Origin: JBFAPK01 sp040676675
GTDB lineage: Bacteria; Actinomycetota; Actinomycetes; Mycobacteriales; Micromonosporaceae
NCBI RefSeq assembly: GCF_040676675.1
Contig: NZ_JBFAPK010000053.1
Span: forward strand, 1-58,891
DNA: 58,891 nt
Direction: 5' to 3'
In this document: piece after piece, positions 24,094 through 31,170 of the stretch
How the letters are laid out: each line of letters begins with the position of its first letter
Position numbering within the stretch: position 1 is the stretch's first letter
Notes under the pieces: generated by a model
Told to the model about the DNA's origin: nothing
What the model saw: only the letters and a program-made list of their open reading frames with translations
Databases searched by the model: none
Translations under genes and position numbers: made by a program

Positions 24094-25389
24094 TCAGCCC
24101 GCAGCCAGGCCCGCCGCGAGGAAGAGGACCAGACCGACGGTGAGGTACGCGGTCGGCGGGCGCAGCCAGATCCGGTTCGGCTCGGAGAGCGAGCCTCCGC
24201 CGGTGGTGAGCCCGTGCAGGCCGATCGCGAAAATCGGCAGGCCCAGCGTGAGGAACATGCCCGCGACCACCCCGCCCGGCACGGGCGGATCCTGCACGAG
24301 TCCGCCGATCAACAGCCGGAGCGCCACCGGCTCGAAGACCACCGTGAGCACGGTGAGCAGTACCGCCACGGCCGGGCGGCGGGTCCGGTAGACACCGTCG
24401 CCGAGCCCACCCTGGGAGCCCGGGTACGCCCCGGCGGGCGAGCCGGGCACGCTGGAGCCGGGCCCGGTACCGGGTGCCGCGTCCGGGCCGAGCGGCCCGG
24501 GTTGGCGGTACGGCTCCGCACCGGCGGGGTCGGCCACCGCCCCGGTACGCGACGCGAGCGGCGGGAGCGCGCCCGTCGGCGCCTCCAGCGCCCGGGTCGG
24601 CTCGCCCGGGCGCCCCGGGTCGGCCTCCCCCGGCCGGCCGGTCTCGGCGCCCGCCCGCCGGCCGCCCTCGACCAGCGGATAGCCGCCGAGCGCGCCGGGT
24701 CTGCCGCTGGCCTCCCCCGCCGCGCCGAAGTCGGCGCCGTCCGCCGCGCCGGAACCGGGCCCGCCGGCACCGGACCCCACGGCACCGGGCCCGCCGTCGG
24801 TGGTCGCTCGCGGGTCGGGCAACGGTACGGCGACGGCCTCGAAACCGGACGGACCGCCCGAGTGGGTCCCGCCCGCCGACGACGCGCCGAAACCGGACGA
24901 CCCGGGCGCTACCGGTACGGGGTCGGGGAGCACGTCGGGCACCACGCGGAGGCCGGACGGGACGGCGGGAGCCGCCTCGCCGTACCCGGTCGCGGGAAAG
25001 CGCTCGTCGTCGCGCGCCGCGGGTTCGGCCGATCCGAGCGGGCTCTGTGGGGCGTACCGCTGGTCCGGTCCGGCCTCCCGCGGGTCCACGCCGGCATGTC
25101 GCCCCGCATCCGCGTACCGGTCCGGCTCGCCGGGCAGCCCGGCGCGCTCGTTGTAGCGCTGACCCGGCTCGCCGTAGTGCTGGACCGGCTCGTTGTAGCG
25201 CTCACCCGGCTCCGGGTACCGCTGGTCGGCCGCCGCGTGGCGCCGCTGGCCGGGTTCGGCGTACCGCTGGTCCGGAGCCACGTACCGCTGGTCGGGGTCG
25301 GCCGACCGCCAGTCGGGCTCGGTGTAGTCACGCTCGCCGGTGTACCAGCGCGACTCCTGCTCCTCGGGGTAGTTGCGTTGCGCGTCCAT
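24094..25389 (-). CDS. Unknown membrane protein with a long repetitive N-terminus
   Basis: The 431-residue protein is hydrophilic for about 330 residues. A first block repeats (P/A)xQRYxEPGQRY-like motifs (residues ~20-90), followed by Gly/Ala/Pro-rich sequence. The last ~100 residues hold about three membrane helices (V-A-V-L-L-T-V-L-T-V-V-F, G-M-F-L-T-L-G-L-P-I-F and Y-L-T-V-G-L-V-L-F-L). I do not recognise a family. The ATG at 25389 begins where low-complexity coding becomes regular; the frame stays open to 25755 across a tandem array, so the start is uncertain and no strong ribosome binding site is visible. Tandem arrays flank it on both sides. Confidence 0.6.
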   Translation of the reverse strand: MDAQRNYPEEQESRWYTGERDYTEPDWRSADPDQRYVAPDQRYAEPGQRRHAAADQRYPEPGERYNEPVQHYGEPGQRYNERAGLPGEPDRYADAGRHAGVDPREAGPDQRYAPQSPLGSAEPAARDDERFPATGYGEAAPAVPSGLRVVPDVLPDPVPVAPGSSGFGASSAGGTHSGGPSGFEAVAVPLPDPRATTDGGPGAVGSGAGGPGSGAADGADFGAAGEASGRPGALGGYPLVEGGRRAGAETGRPGEADPGRPGEPTRALEAPTGALPPLASRTGAVADPAGAEPYRQPGPLGPDAAPGTGPGSSVPGSPAGAYPGSQGGLGDGVYRTRRPAVAVLLTVLTVVFEPVALRLLIGGLVQDPPVPGGVVAGMFLTLGLPIFAIGLHGLTTGGGSLSEPNRIWLRPPTAYLTVGLVLFLAAGLAAG

Positions 25390-25525
25390 CGCCGCGAACG
25401 GTATGCGACCCGACCGTCCCGGTCCGCATCCGCCCTGGTCGGACGCCGTTTTGGAGATCACTTTTCCGGTTCGGGCCGAACGCCGCCTTCCTGACCGGAA
25501 TCCCCGGGATGCCCGACGCCCGGTC

Positions 25526-25658
25526 CGGGGCGGCGCGCCGAAGGGGTTCGGGGCGGCGCGGGACCGGATTCGGGGCGGTGCGACGAGGGATTCGGGACGG
25601 CGCGGTACCCGGTTCGGGAGGGCGCGGTACCCGGTTCGGGAGGGCGCGGCGCGCGTCC
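25526..25658. repeat. Six-unit 22-bp tandem repeat
   Basis: Six consecutive units (one of 23 nt and five of 22 nt) share CGGGGCGGCGCG at the start and GGTT or GATT at the end. Units 4 and 5 are nearly identical. The array lies upstream of the orphan membrane protein on the minus strand and of the trypsin gene on the plus strand. Confidence 0.88.
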
Positions 25659-25714
25659 GCCAGGGGCCGCCCGGAGCGCGTCCGCCAGGGCGGCCCGGCG
25701 AGCGTCCGGCAGAG
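25651..25714. repeat. Three 24-25 bp repeats next to the 22-bp array
   Basis: GCGCGTCCGCCAGGG occurs at 25651 and 25676, and a degenerate copy (GAGCGTCCGGCAGAG) follows at about 25700. The rest of the 456-bp gap (25390-25845) holds only the trypsin gene's promoter region and no further gene. Confidence 0.75.
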
Positions 25715-25845
25715 GCATCCCATTGATATGACCGGATCGGGATGGCAACGATCAATTGTCACCGGTCGATTCAACTCCTTACGCTGCCGGCAACGCGATT
25801 CGAGCACGCCCACGAGGCGTGCCAATCCACAGTTGGGGAGGACCC

Positions 25846-26640
25846 ATGATTCGCTGGCGCATGCTCACCGGCCTGGCGGCCGCCGCGTTGACCGCGGTGA
25901 CCGTCGGCAGCTTCACCATTGCGGCACCGGCGTCGGCCGCAGAGGGCGACGTGACCCCGTACGTCGTCGGCGGGACGCGCGCCGCGGAGGGCGAGTTCCC
26001 CTTCATGGTCCGACTCTCGATGGGCTGCGGCGGCGCGCTGTACAGCCCGCAGTTGGTGCTCACCGCGGCGCACTGCGTGGGCTCGACCGGCACGAACACC
26101 AGCATCACCGCCACCCTCGGCACGGTCGACCTGCAGTCGTCGAGCCGGATCACGGTCCGCTCGAACTACGTCTACCGCGCGCCGGGCTACAACGGCAACG
26201 GCAAGGACTGGGCGCTGATCCGGCTGGCCACCCCCGTCACCAGCCTGAGCACCCTCAAGATCGCGACCACCACGGCGTACGACAGCGGGACCTTCACGGT
26301 CGCCGGCTGGGGCGCGGCGCGTGAGGGCGGTCCGCAGCAGCGGTACCTGCTGAAGGCCACCGTGCCGTTCGTGAGCGACGCGAGCTGCGACGCCTCGTAC
26401 GGTGGGGACGTCATCGTCGCCGAGGAGATCTGCGCCGGCTACGCCGCCGGCGGTACCGACACCTGCCAGGGCGACTCGGGTGGCCCGATGTTCCGCCGGG
26501 ACGCCAACAACGCCTGGATCCAGGTCGGCATCGTCAGCTGGGGCAACGGCTGCGCCCGCCCGAACTACCCGGGCGTGTACACGCAGGTGAGCTACTTCGC
26601 CTCGGCGATCGCCTCGGCCGCGGCGAGCCTGGGCGGATGA
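25846..26640 (+). CDS. Secreted trypsin-like serine protease (S1A)
   Basis: The 264-residue protein has a signal peptide ending near A-S-A-A (about residue 31) and a short propeptide before V-V-G-G. The catalytic triad is visible: His in T-A-A-H-C, Asp in D-W-A-L-I and Ser in G-D-S-G-G-P. The paired cysteines and the specificity-pocket Asp in D-T-C-Q-G-D-S-G-G indicate cleavage after Arg/Lys. The ATG follows GGGGAGGA. It is a monocistronic gene with two hairpins downstream. Confidence 0.96.
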   Translation: MIRWRMLTGLAAAALTAVTVGSFTIAAPASAAEGDVTPYVVGGTRAAEGEFPFMVRLSMGCGGALYSPQLVLTAAHCVGSTGTNTSITATLGTVDLQSSSRITVRSNYVYRAPGYNGNGKDWALIRLATPVTSLSTLKIATTTAYDSGTFTVAGWGAAREGGPQQRYLLKATVPFVSDASCDASYGGDVIVAEEICAGYAAGGTDTCQGDSGGPMFRRDANNAWIQVGIVSWGNGCARPNYPGVYTQVSYFASAIASAAASLGG

Positions 26641-26647
26641 GCTGAAA

Positions 26648-26720
26648 CGTCCGGCCATCGACGGCCGGACGCGGAGACCGAGCGGCGGCCGGTCGGGGTG
26701 CTACCCCGGCCGGCCGCCGC
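26648..26720 (+). terminator. Two hairpins after the trypsin gene
   Basis: The first hairpin is CGTCCGGCC / GGCCGGACG (26648-26656 and 26663-26671). The second pairs 26682-26698 with 26704-26720 over 17 positions with one wobble, has a 5-nt loop and is followed by CTTTCC. The second is a strong intrinsic terminator. Confidence 0.75.
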
Positions 26721-26884
26721 CTTTCCGTCGCCGGTCGCCGTCCGAGTCCTGTCGCCGATCGGTGCGGGGACTCGTCGCGAATCCGGGTCCCGTCGCGGAT
26801 CGGTGCGTCCGGGTCCTTTCGGGCCGGCGGGCGGGCCGTAGCCAGATCCGGGGCTCGCGCCACAGCAGGTCGGGGCCCGCGCCT
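26721..26884. other. Degenerate direct repeats upstream of yraN
   Basis: This is part of a 352-bp gap between trypsin and yraN. It contains several imperfect repeats: GTCGCSGATCGGTGCG near 26752 and 26790, and AGC(C)AGRTC followed by GGGGCYCGCGCC at 26840 and 26864. These lead into the conserved element at 26885. No gene is seen. Confidence 0.5.
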
Positions 26885-26941
26885 TAGCAGATCGAGACCA
26901 TGATTGTCCGGTCGTCCACAGGGGAGCCCGCCGTCCACAGG
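26885..26941 (+). promoter_or_regulatory. Shared TAGCAGATCGA-TCCACAG-TCCACAG element upstream of yraN
   Basis: TAGCAGATCGA starts at 26885 and TCCACAGG boxes start at 26915 and 26934, 19 bp apart. The yraN ATG is 59 bp after the start of the second box. The same elements with nearly the same spacing occur before comM (38152) and before the M23 gene (53302, minus strand). The boxes resemble the actinobacterial DnaA-box TTGTCCACA with one or two mismatches. Confidence 0.75.
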
Positions 26942-26992
26942 ATCGGCGGAGCGGGCTGGCCGGGAGCGCCGGACCGGTCCATCGTCTGGGTC

Positions 26993-27352
26993 ATGACGAG
27001 GGCGAGACAGGCGGTCGGGGCGTACGGCGAGCGGTGCGCCGTACGGCATCTCGTCGACGCCGGCATGACCGTGGTGGCCCGCAACTGGCGCAGCGATCTC
27101 GGCGAGATCGACATCGTCGCCCGGGACGGCGAGATCCTGGCGTTCTGCGAGGTCAAGACGCGTCGGGGCACGACTTTCGGCGCGCCCGCCGAGGCGGTGG
27201 GCCGGAGCAAGGCCCGGCGACTGCGGCGGCTCGCGGCACGGTGGCTGGAGCTGCACGAGACGCGGCCACGGGAGGTCCGCTTCGACGTCGTCGAGGTCTT
27301 CGTACCGCCCAGCGGCGCGGCCCGGGTCGAGCACATCAGGGCCGCGTTCTGA
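26993..27352 (+). CDS. yraN: YraN/UPF0102 PD-(D/E)XK nuclease-like protein
   Basis: The 119-residue protein has the Holliday-junction-resolvase-like core G-E-I-D-I-V-A-R-D-G-E-I-L-A-F-C-E-V-K-T-R, carrying the E, D and ExK catalytic residues, after G-A-Y-G-E-R-C-A. The family is linked to DNA processing and normally sits directly before comM-dprA; here it is 11 kb away from them. The ATG at 26993 is chosen from family alignment. Upstream is the shared three-box element. Confidence 0.92.
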   Translation: MTRARQAVGAYGERCAVRHLVDAGMTVVARNWRSDLGEIDIVARDGEILAFCEVKTRRGTTFGAPAEAVGRSKARRLRRLAARWLELHETRPREVRFDVVEVFVPPSGAARVEHIRAAF

Positions 27353-27391
27353 CTCCCGCCACCTCCGCGCATACGGGGCGCGGCATCATGC

Positions 27392-27421
27392 TTGACACGT
27401 GACCAATCAGTCACATAACTT
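27392..27421 (+). promoter_or_regulatory. Promoter overlapped by an operator palindrome, SRPBCC gene
   Basis: TTGACA (27392-27397) and TAACTT (27416-27421) are 18 bp apart. The spacer holds the inverted repeat GTGAC-N6-GTCAC (27399-27403 and 27410-27414), so a TetR- or ArsR-type repressor bound there would block polymerase. Confidence 0.65.
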
Positions 27422-27499
27422 TGCGTCGTGGCCGTCGATGGACAACCGGTCGGCCTCCCCACCCGTTCCGCACCCTCGGACCGATTTGGAGCAGCAGCG

Positions 27500-27973
27500 A
27501 TGACGAGCAGCGCGACGCCGGAGACCACCACGCAGGTTTACCGGGTGTACATCAAGGCAACGCCGGAGGCGATCTGGGAGGCGATCACCAAGCCCGAGTG
27601 GACGGAGAAGTACTTCTACGGCTCGCGCGCCTCCTACGAGCTGCGCCCCGGCGGCCGGTACGAGTCGCGCGGGCTCGCCGGCGAGGGCGACGATGTGATG
27701 GTCGACGGCGAGGTGGTCGAGGTCGACCCGCCCCGCAGGCTGGTCCAGACCTGGCGCGCGACCTGGCTCGGCGAGCTGGCCACCCGAATCACCTGGGACA
27801 TCAGGGAGGGACAGGCCGGCGTCAGCACGCTCACCGTGACCCACGACGTGACCGACGCGCCCAACACCGCCGCGCAGGTCTCCGGCGCGATCGAGGGCGC
27901 CGGCGGCGGCTGGAACGAGGTCCTCAGTGGCCTGAAGACGCTGCTGGAGACGGGCAAGCCGCTCTTCTCCTGA
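27500..27973 (+). CDS. SRPBCC (AHSA1-like) domain protein
   Basis: The 157-residue protein is a single AHSA1/START-like domain: V-Y-R-V-Y-I-K-A-T-P-E-A-I-W-E-A-I-T-x-P-E-W near residue 15, the R-P-G-G-R-Y loop, D-G-E-V-V-E-V-D-P-P-R-R-L and a final long helix W-N-E-V-L-S-G-L-K-T-L-L-E-T-G. Such proteins bind hydrophobic ligands and are often paired with an ArsR repressor, but none is adjacent here. The ATG follows GGAGC. Confidence 0.9.
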   Translation: MTSSATPETTTQVYRVYIKATPEAIWEAITKPEWTEKYFYGSRASYELRPGGRYESRGLAGEGDDVMVDGEVVEVDPPRRLVQTWRATWLGELATRITWDIREGQAGVSTLTVTHDVTDAPNTAAQVSGAIEGAGGGWNEVLSGLKTLLETGKPLFS

Positions 27974-28014
27974 ACCGGCTCCTGAACCGGCTCCTGAATC
28001 GGCTCCTGAATCGG
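27967..28014. repeat. Four 12-bp tandem repeats across a stop codon
   Basis: CTCCTGAACCGG occurs twice and CTCCTGAATCGG twice in exact tandem. The first copy contains the TGA stop of the SRPBCC gene, and the other three repeat it in the same frame. Confidence 0.9.
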
Positions 28015-28026
28015 CCGACCCGGCTG

Positions 28027-28057
28027 GTCCGTGGCGGGCGCCCCGCCCGTCACGGAC
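28027..28057 (+). terminator. Terminator after the SRPBCC gene
   Basis: A 14-bp stem with one G-U wobble (arms 28027-28040 and 28044-28057) closes a 3-nt CCC loop. Confidence 0.7.
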
Positions 28058-28105
28058 CGGGGGTACACCCACCCACCCGCTTCCGATCAGCAGAGGACAC
28101 CGACG

Positions 28106-29587
28106 ATGACCCCGAGAACGAGGCGAGGACTGCTGCGCGCCGTCCTCGTTCCGCTAGTCGCCGGCGCGCTCACCGCCGCGTCCGCCGCCGTGGCCACGGG
28201 CTCGACCGGCACCGGCCCGACCGCAGCGGCAGCGAACGCCGGCGCGCCGAACGGTCCCGGCGCGGTGGACCGCTCCGGCCCGGCGGCGACCCGGCGCAGC
28301 TACACCGGCACCATCGGCGGGGCCGACTACCGCGTCGAGGTCCCCGACCGGTGGAACGGCACGCTGGTGCTGTTCAGCCACGGCTACTACGTGGGTTACG
28401 TACCGGAACAGATCGCGCTGGCCAACCGCGCCGAGACCGCGAACTGGCTGCTCGACCACGGTTACGCGCTCGCCGCCTCTAACTTCGAGGGCACGACGGG
28501 CTACCTGGTCGAACACGCCCTGCGTGACCAAATCGCGTTGCTGGACTGGTTCGAGGCCAACGTGGGGCGGCCCCGCCGTACGATCGCCGCCGGGCAGTCG
28601 CTCGGCGCCACCATCTCGGTTCTGCTCGCCGAGCGTCATCCCCGGCGGTTCGACGGGGTGGCGACGCTCTGCGGCGAGTACGACCCGAACGGCACCTTCA
28701 ACATGGCGCTGGACATCACCTTCGCCATCAAGGTGCTGCTCGCCCCCGACGCCGAGATCGACCTCGTGCGGGCCCGGGATCCGCAGGCCAGCGCGGCGGA
28801 ACTGCAACGGGCGGTGCAGCGGGCCGCCACCGATAAGGGCGGTCCCGCCCGGCTCGCCCTGATCGGCGCGCTGGGCAACATTCCGGGCTGGTACAACGTG
28901 CACGAGCCCGAGCCCACCGACCCCGCCGACTGGGGGCGGCAGCAGGCGAGCTGGCTCGAATGGGCGTACGCCTGGGGGATGGGCCCGACGGGTCGGGCCG
29001 ACCTCGAACCACGGGCCGGCGGCAACCCCTCCTGGAACGTCGGGATCGACTACGGCCGACAACTGGCCCGCTCCGCCCAGCGCGACCGGGTGCGCCAGGC
29101 GTACCGGGACGCCGGACTCGACCTGGACGCGGACCTGGCCCGGCTGGCGAAGGCACCCCGGATCGCCGCGGACCCGCGGGCCGCCGCCTACATGTACCGC
29201 TACGGGGTGCCGGTCGGCCGGACGCCCGCGCCGGTGCTCTCGCTGCACAACACCAAGGACGGCGGCGCGGTGGCCGACCAGGAGCGGTGGTACGCCGCGC
29301 AGGTCCGCCGCGCCGGCGACCCGGACCGGCTCCGGCAGCTGTACGTCGAGCGCGGCGGGCACTGCGCCTTCAGCGCGGCGGAGGAGATCACCGCGTTGCG
29401 TGCCCTGTTCGCTCGCGTCGACACCGGCCGCTGGCCGGAGCTGGCGCCGGACCGGCTGAACGCGGCGGCCGGCGGACACGACGAGCCCTACCAGCGGGTG
29501 CTGGACCTGGTGACCCTGGAGGACAGGGCGATGACCCCCGCCTTCGTCCGCTACGCGCCCCCGGCCTTCCTCCGCCCGTCCCGCTGA
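28106..29587 (+). CDS. Exported alpha/beta-fold hydrolase
   Basis: The 493-residue protein has an Arg-rich N-terminus and a hydrophobic segment (residues ~10-30) that fits a Sec or Tat signal. An alpha/beta-hydrolase fold follows, with the oxyanion-side strand L-V-L-F-S-H-G-Y-Y, the nucleophile elbow A-G-Q-S-L-G near residue 175, a late S-L-H-N-T-K-D-G segment for the acid, and the R-G-G-H-C-A-F histidine. A large insert between core strands holds the lid. The substrate is unknown. The ATG follows AGAGGA. Confidence 0.85.
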   Translation: MTPRTRRGLLRAVLVPLVAGALTAASAAVATGSTGTGPTAAAANAGAPNGPGAVDRSGPAATRRSYTGTIGGADYRVEVPDRWNGTLVLFSHGYYVGYVPEQIALANRAETANWLLDHGYALAASNFEGTTGYLVEHALRDQIALLDWFEANVGRPRRTIAAGQSLGATISVLLAERHPRRFDGVATLCGEYDPNGTFNMALDITFAIKVLLAPDAEIDLVRARDPQASAAELQRAVQRAATDKGGPARLALIGALGNIPGWYNVHEPEPTDPADWGRQQASWLEWAYAWGMGPTGRADLEPRAGGNPSWNVGIDYGRQLARSAQRDRVRQAYRDAGLDLDADLARLAKAPRIAADPRAAAYMYRYGVPVGRTPAPVLSLHNTKDGGAVADQERWYAAQVRRAGDPDRLRQLYVERGGHCAFSAAEEITALRALFARVDTGRWPELAPDRLNAAAGGHDEPYQRVLDLVTLEDRAMTPAFVRYAPPAFLRPSR

Positions 29588-29602
29588 GCCGACACGCACC
29601 GC

Positions 29603-29641
29603 CCTGGTCCCCGCCGCCGATCTCGGGCGGCGGGGACCAGG
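29603..29641 (+). terminator. Terminator after the exported hydrolase
   Basis: A perfect 16-bp stem (arms 29603-29618 and 29626-29641) with a 7-nt loop lies 15 bp after the hydrolase stop. Confidence 0.8.
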
Positions 29642-29651
29642 ACACGCCGGG

Positions 29652-29689
29652 TTGACGCAGGAAAGCTACTAGCATTAGCCTAAGCGCTA
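29652..29689 (+). promoter_or_regulatory. Promoter and candidate autoregulatory operator of a TetR gene
   Basis: TTGACG (29652-29657) and TAGCCT (29676-29681) are 18 bp apart. A 20-bp site with outer TAGC/GCTA symmetry and a nested TTAG-C-CTAA (29670-29689) overlaps the -10. The stretch is strikingly AT-rich for this genome. Confidence 0.5.
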
Positions 29690-29731
29690 TGTTCATTAGC
29701 TCCACCCGATCGGCCAGTACCGGCGGCCACC

Positions 29732-30289
29732 ATGCCTAGGGCCGGACTCACCACCGCGCTCGTCGTCGACACGGCGATCGCCGTCATCGACGAACAGGGG
29801 CTGGACGGCCTGACCCTCGCGGCGGTCGCCAGCCGCGCCGGCGTCGCCACGCCCTCCCTGTACAAGCACGTCGGCAGCCTCACCGAGCTGCGGAAGCTGC
29901 TCGGCATCCGGGTGCTGGAGGAGATGACCGCCGTGGTCACCGCGGCCGTGCTCGGTACCAGCGGGGACAGCGCGGTCGCCGCGCTCATGCGTGCCCTCCG
30001 GGAGTACGTCCTGGCCCACCCGGCCCGGTACGCGGCGGCACCCCTCGACCCGCTACACGACCCGGCCCTGGCCGCCGCCGGGACCGGCCTGCTCAACACC
30101 TTCCTGGCGGTGCTGCGCGGGTACGGGCTCGCCGACTCCGCCGCAATCCACGCCACCCGCCGGCTCCGTGCCGTCGCGCACGGCTTCGTGTCGCTGGAGG
30201 CGAACGGCGGCTTCGGTCTCCCCGAGGACCTGGACGAGACGTACCAGCAGCTGATCGAGATGTTCATCGCGAGCCTGCCACGCGGATGA
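29732..30289 (+). CDS. TetR/AcrR-family regulator with WHG-type C-domain
   Basis: The 185-residue protein has the helix-turn-helix L-T-L-A-A-V-A-S-R-A-G-V-A-T-P-S-L-Y-K-H-V near residue 30. The C-domain carries the H-G-F-V-S-L-E motif near its end, typical of TetR_C_33 regulators. It precedes a small membrane protein by 46 nt and probably regulates it and itself. Confidence 0.9.
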   Translation: MPRAGLTTALVVDTAIAVIDEQGLDGLTLAAVASRAGVATPSLYKHVGSLTELRKLLGIRVLEEMTAVVTAAVLGTSGDSAVAALMRALREYVLAHPARYAAAPLDPLHDPALAAAGTGLLNTFLAVLRGYGLADSAAIHATRRLRAVAHGFVSLEANGGFGLPEDLDETYQQLIEMFIASLPRG

Positions 30290-30335
30290 CCACCCGCAGA
30301 GCCCTTCCCCGCAACGTTCCCGTCAGGAGTCACGC

Positions 30336-30995
30336 ATGTCCCCCTCACACACCCGCGGCCGGATTCGCGCCGGCGCCCTCGCGCTCGCCGCTGCCGCCGT
30401 ACTCTTCCTCCTCTACCCGGCCGTGCGCCCCTGGACGGACGAGACCACCACGGCCGGCGCCACGGCGGCCATGAGTTCCGGCGCGTGGGTCGCCTCGCAC
30501 CTCTTCGCCATGATCGGCTTCGTGCTGCTGCCGCTGGGCCTGCTCGCCCTGCGCGCCGCGGTCGGCCAGACCCGGGCCGAGCCGCTCGCCCTCGCCGCCA
30601 CCGTGACCGCCTGGCTCGGTGCCGGACTCACCCTCCCCTACTACGGCGCCGAGGACTTCGGGCTGCACGCCGTCGCGTCCCGGACCGCCGGCGGAGCCCC
30701 GCTCGATCTGCTCGACCTGGTCGACGCGATCCGATTCGGGGCGGTACAGGTCACCACCTTCGGCATCGGCCTGGTCGCCCTCGGGATCGCGGCGGTCCTG
30801 GCCGCCGTCGCGATCTGGCGCTCGGGGATCCTGCCGCGGCACAGCGGCATCGCCTTCGCGCTCGGCTTCGCGCTGTTCCTGCCCCAGTTCTACCTGCCGC
30901 CCGCGGCCAGGATCACGCACGGCGTACTGGTCGGGATCGGATGTGCGTGGGTCGCCCTGACGCTGTGGCGCGGCGACCGTACCGGGCGACCGTGA
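30336..30995 (+). CDS. Unknown six-helix membrane protein
   Basis: The 219-residue protein has about six membrane segments (residues ~10-26, 50-72, 82-96, 135-160, 165-182 and 190-208) and no recognised domain signature. The ATG follows TCAGGAG. It lies in one direction with the TetR gene upstream, so it may be the regulator's target. I do not recognise the family. Confidence 0.75.
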   Translation: MSPSHTRGRIRAGALALAAAAVLFLLYPAVRPWTDETTTAGATAAMSSGAWVASHLFAMIGFVLLPLGLLALRAAVGQTRAEPLALAATVTAWLGAGLTLPYYGAEDFGLHAVASRTAGGAPLDLLDLVDAIRFGAVQVTTFGIGLVALGIAAVLAAVAIWRSGILPRHSGIAFALGFALFLPQFYLPPAARITHGVLVGIGCAWVALTLWRGDRTGRP

Positions 30996-31170
30996 CGACC
31001 GCGCCGAACGCACGGGCGGCGCGCCGATAACGGCCCCCACGGGCGCCGACGGCGGCATTTTCCCTGTCGCACCCCACACTTACCCTTTCCGTAGTCTTTC
31101 CGGCCAGGGCGGGCCACCCGCTCCCGATGGAGACCGGTCGGAGGCGCGGGGAAGGACCGGGGTCGGGTCG

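Noticed and set aside
26885..26941. Chromosome replication origin or secondary origin
   Set aside because: Only two imperfect DnaA-like boxes occur per site, and no dnaA, dnaN or AT-rich unwinding region is near. A regulatory element is simpler.
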